Counted from the first letter of the stretch, positions 17,088 through 26,100 are shown. The stretch is DNA of 64,000 nt from CAIWHR01 sp963781285 (GCA_963781285.1 CAWAFI010000005.1:310001-374000); one strand, 5' to 3'. Program-made: numbers and translations. Notes: generated by a model not told the origin, from the letters alone.

Positions 17088-18484
17088 TCCGCCCGATCGT
17101 CGCGCTGCGCGGCGCGGTGCCGTTCGCAATCGCGTTCGGCCTCTGGTTGACGCCCGTTCCGGCGGGACTCACAGCCCCCGCCTGGCATCTGTTCGCCATC
17201 TTCCTCGCCGCCATTGCGTCGGTGCTGATCGGCGCGTTCCCGCTCCTAACGTCCACGATGCTGGCGGTCGCCGCAGTCGTTCTCACCGGAACGATCTCGC
17301 CCGCGCAGGCGTTCGGGGGATTCGCCAATGCGAGCGTGCTGCTGGTGGTAGTTGCCTTCCTCGTTGCGCAGGCGGTCGTCAAGTCCGGCCTTGGGCAGCG
17401 GATCAGCCTGTTCATGGTGAGCCGATTCGGCGGCTCATCGCTCGGGCTCGCGTACAGCATCGTGCTGACCGACGCGGCAATCGCGCCAGCGTTTCCGAGC
17501 AACACGGCGCGCGGGGGCGTCCTCTACCCGGTCGTGCTCTCGGTGGCACAAGGTGCGGGCTCGAAGCCCGAGGATCCGGAAGGGCGGCGGCTAGGCGCCT
17601 ATCTGATGTTCTGCGGGATGGCGAGCCTCGCCGCCTCGTCCGCGCTGTGGATGACCGCCACTTCGGCGAACCCGATCGGCGTGCAGGTTGCGCGCCAATT
17701 CGGCGTCGACATCGGCTTCGGCAAATGGTTGTTGACGGCCTCGGTCCCCGCGCTCCTCGCGCTCCTTCTGCTGCCGCTGGTCGTGGCGAAGCTTTTCTCG
17801 CCGGGGACGAGCGCCACGCCGGACGCGCCTGCGGCGGCGCGGGCCGCGCTCGCCGGCATGGGTCCGCTGTCGCGCGCCGAGTGGATCACCGCCGCGACGT
17901 TCGTGCTGATGGTTTCCGGCTGGATCGCCGCCGACTCGCTGAAGCTCAACGTCACGAGCATCGCCTTCGCCGGGCTCGGCGTCCTGCTGATGACGAACGT
18001 CCTCACGCTCGACGACATCACGATGATGGGCGACACGCTGGCGACCTTCCTCTGGCTGGCGGTGCTCTTCGCGCTCAGCGGGCAGCTGAACGAGCTCGGC
18101 TTCATGAGCTACGCCGGAGGGCGCCTCGCCATGCATCTGGGCGGGCTGTCGTGGCCGACGACGTACGTGACGCTGATCGTGCTGTACGTAGCGATCCACT
18201 ACCTGTTCGTCAGCCAGTCGTCGCAGGTGCTGGCACTGATGGGCGTGTTCCTCGACGTCGGCGTCCGCGGCGGCGTGCCGGCTCCGCTGATGGCCTTTGC
18301 GCTGCTGTTCGCGAGCAGCTACTTCTCCGTCATCACGCCGCAGGGCGGGAGCCAGAACGTCATCTTCGTGGCGAGCGGCTATCTCACCCAGCGCGAACTC
18401 TATCGGCTCGGTCTCCTGATGACGCTGTTCTTCCTCGCGGTGTTCCTCGTGGTTGGAACGCCATGGATTTTCGTCGTGAGCTGA
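17084..18484 (+). CDS. DASS (SLC13/CitT)-family dicarboxylate transporter
   Basis: A 466-residue polytopic membrane protein with about 11-12 hydrophobic segments. DASS signatures include IAPAFPSNTARGGVLYP, the first substrate/sodium SNT motif, and SQSSQVLALMGVFLDVG in the second repeat. It should import or exchange di- or tricarboxylates such as succinate, tartrate or citrate across the inner membrane. The ATG at 17084 overlaps the previous stop. Proton, sodium or antiport coupling cannot be read from sequence. Confidence 0.88.
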   Translation: MIRPIVALRGAVPFAIAFGLWLTPVPAGLTAPAWHLFAIFLAAIASVLIGAFPLLTSTMLAVAAVVLTGTISPAQAFGGFANASVLLVVVAFLVAQAVVKSGLGQRISLFMVSRFGGSSLGLAYSIVLTDAAIAPAFPSNTARGGVLYPVVLSVAQGAGSKPEDPEGRRLGAYLMFCGMASLAASSALWMTATSANPIGVQVARQFGVDIGFGKWLLTASVPALLALLLLPLVVAKLFSPGTSATPDAPAAARAALAGMGPLSRAEWITAATFVLMVSGWIAADSLKLNVTSIAFAGLGVLLMTNVLTLDDITMMGDTLATFLWLAVLFALSGQLNELGFMSYAGGRLAMHLGGLSWPTTYVTLIVLYVAIHYLFVSQSSQVLALMGVFLDVGVRGGVPAPLMAFALLFASSYFSVITPQGGSQNVIFVASGYLTQRELYRLGLLMTLFFLAVFLVVGTPWIFVVS

Positions 18485-18559
18485 CGCCGCCGGCGGTGGC
18501 CGAGGCGGGTCCGGCACGTCGCGGCAACCCGTGTTGCTTGCCGTACGCGCGGTAATCCG

Positions 18560-18784
18560 CTATTGCTGCTTGCTGCCTTTTATGTTGCCTGCGACACCGC
18601 CAGCGACGGCGCCTATAGCCGCGCCGGTCCAACCGCTGCCCCCGGCGATGGCCGCTATCCCGGCGCCGGCCGCGGCGCCGATCGCCGCCCCCGTCACCGT
18701 TCCCTGCTGCTGCGGCGTCATCGTCGTGCAGCCGATCACGCCGGTCACCACCGCGATTGCCGCAATCAATCCGAGTCGTTTCAT
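18560..18784 (-). CDS. Small glycine-zipper lipoprotein
   Basis: A 74-residue protein with a signal sequence and lipobox (VIGC at residues 16-19). A Gly/Ala-rich glycine-zipper segment follows (GAAIGAAAGAGIAAIAGG, then GAAIGAVAGGVAG). Such small proteins are envelope lipoproteins of unknown role, akin to OsmB/YMGG types. It lies 12 bases downstream of the next minus-strand gene and is likely co-transcribed with it. It is convergent with the DASS gene. Confidence 0.75.
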   Translation of the reverse strand: MKRLGLIAAIAVVTGVIGCTTMTPQQQGTVTGAAIGAAAGAGIAAIAGGSGWTGAAIGAVAGGVAGNIKGSKQQ

Positions 18785-18796
18785 GTTCCTTCTCCG

Positions 18797-19186
18797 CTAC
18801 TTGGACTTCTGCAGTCCGGGCATCACCATCTCGAACCAGATGATCTCGATGACCGGACGCTGCATCTTGTCGGGGTTGGCCGCGTACCACTTGTCGAGCC
18901 CTTCCCGCATCGTATCGAGGCTGTGGCCGCCACCCTTCAATCCCTTGACGAACCGCGGGACGACGCTCTGCGTATCGGAAGGCGGGGTCGCCCCATGGTA
19001 CGCCGCCTCGACCTGGAGGACGTTGGCGACTCCCACGATGTAGGCCTTCTTCACCTGATCGGAGGACTGGGTCCAATGCTCGCCGGTGACGAGCGGAACC
19101 TCGTCGGCGCGAGCACTGCCAGACGTTATCGCCAGTGTCAGGCACGCGGCGAGCATCAGGGTGAGCAACTGCGGTTTCATTGCCAT
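18797..19186 (-). CDS. Hypothetical exported protein
   Basis: A 129-residue protein with a clear signal peptide (MKPQLLTLMLAACLTLAITS, cleaved near SARA-DE). The mature ~100 residues are soluble and contain QVKKAYIVGVANVLQVEAAYHG and a C-terminal IEIIWFEMVMPGLQ. I do not recognise a named family with confidence. The start at 19186 follows GAGGAGA on the minus strand at the right spacing. A longer open frame upstream lacks coding character. Confidence 0.68.
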   Translation of the reverse strand: MAMKPQLLTLMLAACLTLAITSGSARADEVPLVTGEHWTQSSDQVKKAYIVGVANVLQVEAAYHGATPPSDTQSVVPRFVKGLKGGGHSLDTMREGLDKWYAANPDKMQRPVIEIIWFEMVMPGLQKSK

Positions 19187-19514
19187 CGCCTTCTCCTCAA
19201 GCTTGTCGATCTCAGTGTTCGCCATCACCTTGCCGCCCGGCAAGCAGCGGAGCGATGAAAGGCACAGCTGTCGCGGCTTTGTCAATGATACTCCGCGGTT
19301 CTTCGCGATTGAACCTTTCATGCAACGCAGAACTCCGGCAACGGCATCGACATGCATCAAACGCCGGATGGGTTCGCCGTGCGTCGCCCAGGGGGTGGCG
19401 GCAAAGCCTGCCGCAGGTGGCGAAACGTCGGATGTTGACTCGACTCAACTGCCGACAACAGTTTTGCTCGCGCAGGCTTGCGGACGGGCCGGAATCGGCC
19501 CGCAGCGGGTTGGG
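19187..19514. other. Intergenic region, possible promoter of the exported protein
   Basis: These 328 bases lie upstream of the minus-strand exported protein gene. On the minus strand they hold a TTGACA at about 19288-19293 without a convincing -10. Near 19353-19366 there is TTGAT-GCAT-GTCGA, one mismatch from the FNR-type pattern TTGAY-N4-RTCAA. No convincing coding sequence is visible. Confidence 0.3.
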
Positions 19515-19868
19515 CTAGAACTGCGCTCCGAGGGCGAAGATGACGTAGCGGCTGCCGGAGTCGGGGTTGAAGCCGTACACGCCGAGCGTAGCCTTGCCGA
19601 TGGTAAGTTGGCCGAAGACGCCCCGCTGCAGGTCGCGGCCGTTGTCGACGGTCCGCGTGCGCTGGCCGACGAGGCCGACGCGCAGCCATTCGACCGGCTT
19701 CCATCCGAGCTCGCTCCAGGCGTAGTAATAACTTCCACTGCCCTGTTCGAGGTCGTGCACGTATTCGGCTTCGACGTAGGCATCGAGCGTGCGCCAGGCG
19801 ATGCTCGCCTCGACACCGGGCACGACGCCGCGGGCCGCCCCGAAGAGTCCGCCGACGATCGGCGTCAA
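19515..19868 (-). pseudogene. C-terminal fragment of an outer-membrane beta-barrel protein
   Basis: About 117 residues with alternating aromatic/hydrophobic strands: AYVEAEYVHDLEQ, YYYAWSELGWKPVEWLRVGLVGQRT and a final VIFALGAQF that ends in Phe, as barrel proteins do. No signal peptide or adequate start is present; the only start is a TTG at 19868. The frame upstream becomes unlike a barrel, and a plus-strand transporter begins ~110 bases away. The most likely reading is a 5'-truncated remnant, but a frameshift hiding the N-terminal half is possible. Confidence 0.42.
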
Positions 19869-19981
19869 CGAGCCCGCGACCGGAATGACGCCCCGTCTCC
19901 CCCGGCTGTCTGCTCGCGCCCCGTGACCGCGTCGCGGTTGCCGCCGAGCTCGTGCCCATAGAAGGTCCCGTTCCGGGCACC

Positions 19982-20812
19982 ATGCTGTCGATCGTCGCGA
20001 TTGCGACGGTCTTCGCCCTCATGTTCGACCTCGGCCTCGCGATCGTCCCCGGCGAGTTCCGCTGGATTGCGCAGCGACCGATGCTGATGCTCAAGGGGCT
20101 GTTCGCGATCCTGATCGCGGTGCCGGTGCTGGCGCTCGTTGTGACCCGGGCGTTCGATCTCCCGCGACCGGCGGAAGTCGGGATCGTGCTGATGGCGATC
20201 TCGCCCGGCGCGCCGGTCGCGTTGCGGCGGTCGCTCGCCGCCCGCGGCCACCGCTCGTTCGCGGCTGCGCTGCAGATCGCCGTGGCCGTGCTCGCGGTCG
20301 CGTCGATGCCGCTGTCCATCGCGCTGCTCGACGAATATTACGGGGCCCGTGCGACGGCCGCTCCCGAGCATCTGGCGCGGCAGGTTTTCACGGCGCAGTT
20401 GCTGCCTCTTGGCCTGGGCATGTTGACGACGCGCCTGCACGCCCGCTGGGCGGCGTGGCTCGAGCCGAAGCTGCATAGGCTCGCCGGCGTGCTGCTGGTC
20501 CTCCTGCTCGTGCTCGTGCTGATCAACATCTGGGAGGTCGTGCTCGGCGCAGGACTGCGCGTGGCTCTCGCCATCGCGATCGTGACGATGCTCGCCCTCG
20601 CGATCGGCCATCTGCTGGGCGGCCCTGAGCCGGCGACGCGCACCGCGATGGCGATCTGCAGCGCGGCGCGCAATCCCGGGCTCGCCCTGCTGGTCGCCAC
20701 ACTCAACAACGCCTCGCCGGCCATCACCGCGACCGTGCTCGCTTACCTCGTGATTTCGACGCTCGCCGTCGTCCCCTACGTCATCTGGCGGCGCCGCGTT
20801 ACGACCTTGTAG
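19982..20812 (+). CDS. Bile acid:sodium symporter (BASS)-like permease
   Basis: A 276-residue membrane protein with ~9 hydrophobic segments. The first, VFALMFDLGLAIVPGEF, and the later MAICSAARNPGLALLVATL, match the BASS/arsenite-type permease fold (a GxxxRN-like motif precedes a crossover helix). The substrate is unknown. ATG 19982 is chosen; a GTG at 19952 would add ten residues. It is divergent from the barrel fragment and convergent with the carbonic anhydrase gene. Confidence 0.72.
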   Translation: MLSIVAIATVFALMFDLGLAIVPGEFRWIAQRPMLMLKGLFAILIAVPVLALVVTRAFDLPRPAEVGIVLMAISPGAPVALRRSLAARGHRSFAAALQIAVAVLAVASMPLSIALLDEYYGARATAAPEHLARQVFTAQLLPLGLGMLTTRLHARWAAWLEPKLHRLAGVLLVLLLVLVLINIWEVVLGAGLRVALAIAIVTMLALAIGHLLGGPEPATRTAMAICSAARNPGLALLVATLNNASPAITATVLAYLVISTLAVVPYVIWRRRVTTL

Positions 20813-20834
20813 CGACGAGTCGACGGCAGCTCTA

Positions 20835-21719
20835 CTATCCCCCGCGGCCTTCGAGCAGCCATGTGATCCGCTCTGATCGCACCACCGCATCGGCGAATTG
20901 ACCTAAGGCTGCCAGATCGGCGGGTGCGTACGCCAGTCCGTCGCACGCCGCGCTTTCCCCGCGCGGCGCCCAGATTCGGCGGGCCGCGAGAAGGTAGACG
21001 CCGTAGGCCGCGCGCAGTCCGCGCGGAAGGGTGGCGTCGATTTCCTGCCGAACGGTATAGCTGGCGAGGGCCGCGTTCGAGACGACCGTCGCTTCAATTA
21101 ATGCCTCGCGATAGCCTTCGCGCCGCCGCACGTCGGGCCCGTGGGCCTCCGCGATCCTCTGGGCTGCCGCATGCACGACGACGAGGAGGCGATCGAGAAT
21201 GGTCCGCAGCGAATGCTTTTCGGCAAGCGAGAAGTAGGCCTTCGGGTCGAGAAAGACGTCTACCGCCGCCGATACGGCGCCGCAGCCGCTGTGCCCGAGG
21301 ACGACGATGAGCTTCAGACTTTCGCCCAGGTGGTCGACCGCGTATTTCAGGCTGCCGAGCACGTCAGCGCCCAGACCGTTGCCGGCGATACGGACGACGA
21401 ACAGGTCGTTGGGACCTTCGTTGAAGATCAGTTCGATGGGCACGCGGGCGTCGGCGCAGCCGAGCACTGCGGCAAAAGGTCTCTGCCCGGGCGCGCGCCG
21501 GTCGCCCGAATCGAGGCCGAGATCGCGTGGATCCACCGAGATGACGCGCCGTACCGTGCCATCGCCCTCGCCCAGGCTATCGAGGAGCGCCGCGGTCGCC
21601 AGCGAGCCTTCGTCGAGCCGTGCGCGTGCCGCATCCGCATCGAGAGGTCGGGGACGGGCAGCGGCAACGCTGGCGTCGTAACGATAGGCAATCTCGACGA
21701 TCTTCAAGTCAGACTCCAT
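20835..21719 (-). CDS. Beta-class carbonic anhydrase-like protein
   Basis: A ~294-residue protein with the beta-carbonic anhydrase zinc site: C88-x-D90-x-R92 (GCADARVP) and H143-x2-C146 (GHSGCGAV). The enzyme interconverts CO2 and bicarbonate. It is longer than the usual ~220 residues, with an N-terminal extension of ~55 residues, and the region after GHSGCG is also long. ATG 21719 was chosen; a TTG at 21764 would add 15 residues. It is transcribed away from the repeat-containing exported protein, and a palindromic box lies between them. Confidence 0.85.
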   Translation of the reverse strand: MESDLKIVEIAYRYDASVAAARPRPLDADAARARLDEGSLATAALLDSLGEGDGTVRRVISVDPRDLGLDSGDRRAPGQRPFAAVLGCADARVPIELIFNEGPNDLFVVRIAGNGLGADVLGSLKYAVDHLGESLKLIVVLGHSGCGAVSAAVDVFLDPKAYFSLAEKHSLRTILDRLLVVVHAAAQRIAEAHGPDVRRREGYREALIEATVVSNAALASYTVRQEIDATLPRGLRAAYGVYLLAARRIWAPRGESAACDGLAYAPADLAALGQFADAVVRSERITWLLEGRGG

Positions 21720-21920
21720 GCCGAAACGGGGTGTGAAGGCGGAAGGTACTGACGCTCGACCCAACGCGCAAGGGCAATCGCTCCTTTCAACTTACCAAAG
21801 AGTCCACACACCGTGTCGAGGACGCACGTCGATCGGAAGGAGCGATCGGCCCCGATTCGACCCACTGGCGGGAACGATCGGTTCGATTGTCCTTTTTCGC
21901 GTCCCAATGTTCCTGGAACG

Positions 21921-21934
21921 TTGACACAGGTCAA
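21921..21934. promoter_or_regulatory. FNR/CRP-type palindrome TTGAC-N4-GTCAA
   Basis: A perfect inverted repeat TTGAC-ACAG-GTCAA lies in the 322-base spacer between the divergent carbonic anhydrase and repeat-protein genes. It matches the anaerobox pattern TTGAY-N4-RTCAA bound by FNR/ANR/DNR-type regulators. A TACAAT hexamer follows at 21963-21968 on the plus strand, 6 bases further than the ideal -41.5 geometry. The direction of control is therefore unclear. The rest of the spacer shows no gene. Confidence 0.55.
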
Positions 21935-22041
21935 CCGGTGGGGATGAATGCGGAGGTAGAAGTACAATGTGCCCGATGAGGAGGATGGCCACGATGGTGT
22001 GGTTCACGAACCCGCAACGGACATTGCTGAAAGGGACATCC

Positions 22042-22422
22042 ATGAAGACGTTGATCCATGCGCTGGTGCTGGGAATATTCGCCACGGCCGCATCTGCTCA
22101 AACAGCGGCGCCGGCGACCGACACGAAGGCCAAGCAGGAGACGGTCAAGGAAGCGACCGAAAAGACTACCGGCTATTCCGGAAAAGCGGCCGCCGAAGGC
22201 TCCGCGAAGGCCGCGGCAACGAAAGACACGCCGAAGACATTGCCGGCGGACAAGCAGGCCAAACAGCAGGCGGTCAAGGGAGCGACCGAAAAGACGACCG
22301 GCTATTCCGGCAAAGCGGCCGCGGAAGGTTCTGCGAAGGCGGCAGCCGACACGACGCCAAAGGCGCCACCGCCGAAGATGAGCGAGCACGAGGAGGCGCT
22401 GAAGAAAGCTGCCACGAAGTAA
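22042..22422 (+). CDS. Exported Lys/Ala-rich protein with a duplicated 28-residue motif
   Basis: A 126-residue protein with a signal peptide (MKTLIHALVLGIFATAASAQ, cleaved after ASA). The mature part is low-complexity, Ala/Lys/Thr-rich and probably disordered. It holds two copies of a unit containing ATEKTTGYSGKAAAEGSAKA, at about residues 34-61 and 76-103, which are nearly identical. No known family is recognised. ATG 22042 follows AAAGGGA at 22030-22036. The FNR-type box lies ~110 bases upstream. Confidence 0.7.
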   Translation: MKTLIHALVLGIFATAASAQTAAPATDTKAKQETVKEATEKTTGYSGKAAAEGSAKAAATKDTPKTLPADKQAKQQAVKGATEKTTGYSGKAAAEGSAKAAADTTPKAPPPKMSEHEEALKKAATK

Positions 22423-22598
22423 TCGCATCCCTCGGCCCGTGCGGCGTCGGGCCCGCGACCATGCGGGTCGAAGACGCCACGGGCGCGCGGAGCGTCGGCG
22501 CGGGCGGCCGGCTCCGACACATTTTGCAGGTGAGACGACCGGAGCCTGCATGCTCCAACGCGCATGGAGGGCCGCCAATCGCGGTCCGGTGCGCGTTG

Positions 22599-22640
22599 TT
22601 GACAGGCGTCAACCGCCCGTCACGCGACAAGGGCGATAAT
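22599..22640 (+). promoter_or_regulatory. Class II FNR-type promoter of the DUF3141-pta-ackA-fabI operon
   Basis: The 347-base spacer before DUF3141 contains TTGAC-AGGC-GTCAA at 22599-22612 (centre 22605.5) and GATAAT at 22635-22640. If transcription starts at 22647, the palindrome is centred at -41.5 and GATAAT occupies -12 to -7. That is the canonical geometry of FNR-activated class II promoters, and there is no -35 element at the normal spacing. A leader of ~123 bases would precede the ATG. The remainder of the spacer (22423-22598) shows no gene. Confidence 0.65.
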
Positions 22641-22769
22641 TCCCTTATAGTGTTCGCACGCTGCTCATGAGCGGGCGTAGATGCATATCTGGAGAATTGC
22701 CATACCCAGTCCGCCGATCCGCTGCCGCTGTATCTGCTGGCAGCGCCCCACGTTGAATGCGAGGTCAGT

Positions 22770-25292
22770 ATGAATCCCACGAAGAAACTCACACGCAGCT
22801 ACGACATCTCGACGAAGGTGGCGCAGGTGTTCCAGAAGCGGGCGAAGGTCGCGCAGGAGCATTTCCGCGATCGACTGGGAGAGGCGTTCAGAGGCAACAT
22901 CGCGGGTCTCACGGAATCGCCGCAGACGCCATGGGAAGCGTGGTCGCGGGGGTACGAGTATTTGACCGACGCTGCGCAGCGCTCGATCCTGTTCTGGGAC
23001 ACACTGCGGCAGCGTGGCAACAATTTCGTCGAGCACACGCGTGCCGGGTTGCCGCCCGTGCTGCACTTCGACTACGAGACAATCGTCGACGGCCGCAAGC
23101 TCGCGCGCCCGGTCAACTATGCGCTCGTGCGGATCGTCCCGCCGGCAGGCGTGACGGTCGACCCGAAGCGACGACCGTACGTGGTCATCGATCCCCGCGC
23201 CGGCCACGGTCCTGGCATCGGCGGCTTCAAGGACGATTCGCAGGTCGGCGTCGCGCTGCGCGACGGGCACCCGGTCTACTTCGTGATCTTCTTCCGCGAT
23301 CCCGAGCCCGGCCAGACGCTGCTCGACGTGTGCGAGGCCGAGAAGGCATTCGTGCGCAAGGTGCGCGCGTTGCATCCGCAAAGCTCCAAGCCGGCGATCG
23401 TCGGCAACTGCCAGGGTGGTTGGGCAGCGATGATGCTCGCGGCGGCCGATCCCGACGACACCGGCCCTATCGTCATCAACGGCGCGCCGATGTCGTACTG
23501 GGGCGGCGCGTGGGCCGAAGGCGAGGGCGACAACCCGATGCGCTATTCGGGCGGGATGCTCGGCGGCACGTGGCTCGCCTCCCTTACCGCTGACGTGGGC
23601 GACGGCATCTTCGATGGCGCCTACCTGGTCGAGAACTTCGAGAACCTGAATCCGGCCAACACGTTCTGGGACAAGTATTACCATCTTTACACAAACGTCG
23701 ACACCGAGCCGCCGCGCTTCCTCGAGTTCGAACGGTGGTGGGGCGGGTTCTATCTGATGAACCGCGAAGAGATCGAGTGGATCACGCGCAATCTCTTCGT
23801 CGGCAACAAGCTATGGACGGGCGGCACTTCGATGCAGGGCGGGAAGGCGTTCGACCTGCGCGAGATCAAGGCACCGATCGTCCTGTTTGCGTCGATGGGC
23901 GACAACATCACGCCGCCGCAGCAGGCGTTCAACTGGGTCGCCGACGTCTACGGCTCGACCGACGAGATCAAGGCGCGCGGGCAGACAATTGTCGGCCTGC
24001 TGCACGAGGACATCGGGCACCTCGGCATCTTCGTGTCCGGCAAGGTCGCGAAGAAGGAGCATGCGCAGATCGTCTCCGTCCTGAAATCGATCGAATCGCT
24101 GCCGCCGGGGCTCTGGGCGATGGCGATCAACGAGCGCAAAGGCGCGGATGGAAAGGTCGAGTACGACGTCGAATTCCAGGAGCGCGAGCTCGAGGAAGTC
24201 ACGGCGCGGCTGAACCGTTTCAGCCGGGTCGACGAGAAGCCGTTCGAGGCCGTTGCCGCCGTGTCCGAATTCACCCAGCGCGGCTACGAGCTCTTCGCGC
24301 AGCCTTTCGTGCAGTCGCTGAGCAACGAGTTCACCGCCAAGATCGGCCGGGAGTTTCATCCGCTGCGCTTCCAGCGCTGGGCCGTCTCGGATCTGAATCC
24401 GTGGCTCGCGTGGCTCGCGCCGGCGGCGGAGACGGTACGCGCGATGCGCGGCGAGGGCTCCGCAAAAGACGGCACCAACCCGCTGCGGCGCGTCGAGAAG
24501 GCCGCGTCGGAGGCGATCAGTGCATCGCTCGACTACTACCGCGAGATTCGCGATGCGACGAGCGAGGCGATGTTCTTCCATACCTACGGCAGCGTGTTCT
24601 CGCTCTACTTCGCCGACAAGGCAGGTACCCCGCGCGAAACCGAGGCGGTTGCCGAGGCCCGCGAGCTGCCGTACGTCAAGGAAGCGCTCGCGGCGATCGA
24701 CAAGGGCGGCTATGCGGAGGCGGTTGCGCGCTCGGCGGCGCTGCTCGCGCATCGCGGGACGCCGCTGCCGCTGTCGTGGTTCGAGACCAAGAAGGAGCTC
24801 GCGCAGGATTACCGCGAATTCCTGCCCGACCTTCCGCCCGACGCGATGCGGCGCCTACGCGGCGAGCAGGACATCATCGTCCGCTACGAGCGCGAGCGGG
24901 CATTGGAAACGCTCCCGGCGCTCGTCGCCGACCGTGCCGACCGCGAACGGCTGCTCGAGCTCGCAAGCCGGCTCCTCGCCGACAAGCGCATCCAGGCGGC
25001 GAAGCCCACCGCGGAACAGATCGCGACGTTCGAGGCGCTGAAGCGCGTGCTCGGCGCCCGATGCGGCGGCCGCGACGCGGCGCTCCGGAACCGGCGCGCG
25101 GACGCGCGAGCGCACTCGCGCGCGGCCCGCGACGAAACGCTCGAGCGAGGATCGCGATGCCACGCGCGCACGATAAGTACCAGCGGCTGCTCGACGTCTG
25201 CAAGACGCTGCCGCCCACGCCAACGGCGGTCGCACACCCTTGCGACGAGAGCTCGCTCACGGGCGCGGTCGACGCGGCCAAGATCGGGTTGA
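22770..25292 (+). CDS. DUF3141 protein (PHA synthase-like alpha/beta hydrolase)
   Basis: A large protein (840 residues as read) of the DUF3141 family. The first half has an alpha/beta hydrolase core with a PhaC-like nucleophile motif GNCQGGW, an aspartate in ASMGDNITPP and a histidine in HEDIGHLG. The second half is helical. Function is not established. GAGG at 22761-22764 supports the ATG. The last ~80 residues turn Arg/Ser-rich and overlap the next gene by 136 bases. A one-base shift near 25055 would instead give a tail stopping at 25174-25176, a normal short overlap, so a C-terminal frameshift is suspected. Confidence 0.82.
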   Translation: MNPTKKLTRSYDISTKVAQVFQKRAKVAQEHFRDRLGEAFRGNIAGLTESPQTPWEAWSRGYEYLTDAAQRSILFWDTLRQRGNNFVEHTRAGLPPVLHFDYETIVDGRKLARPVNYALVRIVPPAGVTVDPKRRPYVVIDPRAGHGPGIGGFKDDSQVGVALRDGHPVYFVIFFRDPEPGQTLLDVCEAEKAFVRKVRALHPQSSKPAIVGNCQGGWAAMMLAAADPDDTGPIVINGAPMSYWGGAWAEGEGDNPMRYSGGMLGGTWLASLTADVGDGIFDGAYLVENFENLNPANTFWDKYYHLYTNVDTEPPRFLEFERWWGGFYLMNREEIEWITRNLFVGNKLWTGGTSMQGGKAFDLREIKAPIVLFASMGDNITPPQQAFNWVADVYGSTDEIKARGQTIVGLLHEDIGHLGIFVSGKVAKKEHAQIVSVLKSIESLPPGLWAMAINERKGADGKVEYDVEFQERELEEVTARLNRFSRVDEKPFEAVAAVSEFTQRGYELFAQPFVQSLSNEFTAKIGREFHPLRFQRWAVSDLNPWLAWLAPAAETVRAMRGEGSAKDGTNPLRRVEKAASEAISASLDYYREIRDATSEAMFFHTYGSVFSLYFADKAGTPRETEAVAEARELPYVKEALAAIDKGGYAEAVARSAALLAHRGTPLPLSWFETKKELAQDYREFLPDLPPDAMRRLRGEQDIIVRYERERALETLPALVADRADRERLLELASRLLADKRIQAAKPTAEQIATFEALKRVLGARCGGRDAALRNRRADARAHSRAARDETLERGSRCHARTISTSGCSTSARRCRPRQRRSHTLATRARSRARSTRPRSG

Positions 25293-26098
25293 TCACCCCG
25301 ATTCTCGTCGGCCCGCGCGCGCGGATCGAGGCCGTCGCGAAGGAGCACGGTCTCGACATCGCCGCCTTCCAGATCGTCGATGCTGCGCACAGTCACGAGT
25401 CTGCCGCGAAGGCGGTCGAGCTGGTGCGCGAGGGCAGGGCGGAAGCGCTGATGAAGGGGAGTCTGCACACCGACGAGCTGATGGGCGAGGTGGTGAAGCG
25501 CGACACCGGGCTGCGCACCGCCCGCCGCGTCAGCCACTGCTTCGTCATGGACGTCCCGTCCTACGCCGAGACGCTGATCGTCACCGACGCAGCGGTCAAT
25601 ATCGCGCCCACGCTGGCGGACAAGGTCGACATCGTCCAGAACGCAATCGACCTCGCGCATGCAATGCAGTTCAAGGAAGTGCGGGTGGCGATACTGTCGG
25701 CGATGGAGACCGTCAATCCCAGCGTTCCGTCGACGATCGAGGCGGCGGCGCTGTGCAAGATGGCCGACCGCAAGCAGATCACCGGCGCCATTCTCGACGG
25801 GCCGCTCGCGCTCGACAACGCGATCAGTCTGGAGTCGGTCGCGATCAAGAAGATCGACTCGCCGGTTGCCGGGCGCGCCAACGTCCTCGTTGTCCCGGAC
25901 CTCGAAGCGGGCAACATGCTTGCCAAGAGCTTGACGTTCATGGCCGGTGCCGACGCGGCGGGCATCGTGCTCGGCGCACGCGTGCCGATCATCCTCACGA
26001 GCCGCGCCGATTCGGTGATGTCGCGCCTCGCCTCGTGTGCGGTCGCCGTGCTCGTTGCCAAGGCGCGCCGCGAGAGCGGCAGCAAGGCGGTGAGCTGA
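25157..26098 (+). CDS. pta: Phosphate acetyl/butyryltransferase
   Basis: A 313-residue enzyme that moves an acyl group from CoA to phosphate, giving acetyl phosphate (or butyryl/propionyl phosphate). It has the short Pta/Ptb form without the DRTGG domain. Family phrases include EALMKGSLHTDELMG, ALCKMADR and the conserved C-terminal stretch GARVPIILTSRADS. Its neighbour is acetate kinase two bases downstream, so the pair makes ATP from acyl-CoA under fermentative conditions. Acetyl is the likely but unproven acyl group. Confidence 0.85.
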   Translation: MPRAHDKYQRLLDVCKTLPPTPTAVAHPCDESSLTGAVDAAKIGLITPILVGPRARIEAVAKEHGLDIAAFQIVDAAHSHESAAKAVELVREGRAEALMKGSLHTDELMGEVVKRDTGLRTARRVSHCFVMDVPSYAETLIVTDAAVNIAPTLADKVDIVQNAIDLAHAMQFKEVRVAILSAMETVNPSVPSTIEAAALCKMADRKQITGAILDGPLALDNAISLESVAIKKIDSPVAGRANVLVVPDLEAGNMLAKSLTFMAGADAAGIVLGARVPIILTSRADSVMSRLASCAVAVLVAKARRESGSKAVS

Positions 26099-26100
26099 CC

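Noticed and set aside
22599..22640. TTGACA at 22599 read as a sigma-70 -35 element for GATAAT
   Set aside because: The spacing is 30 bases, far too long; the sequence is better explained as one half of an FNR-type palindrome.
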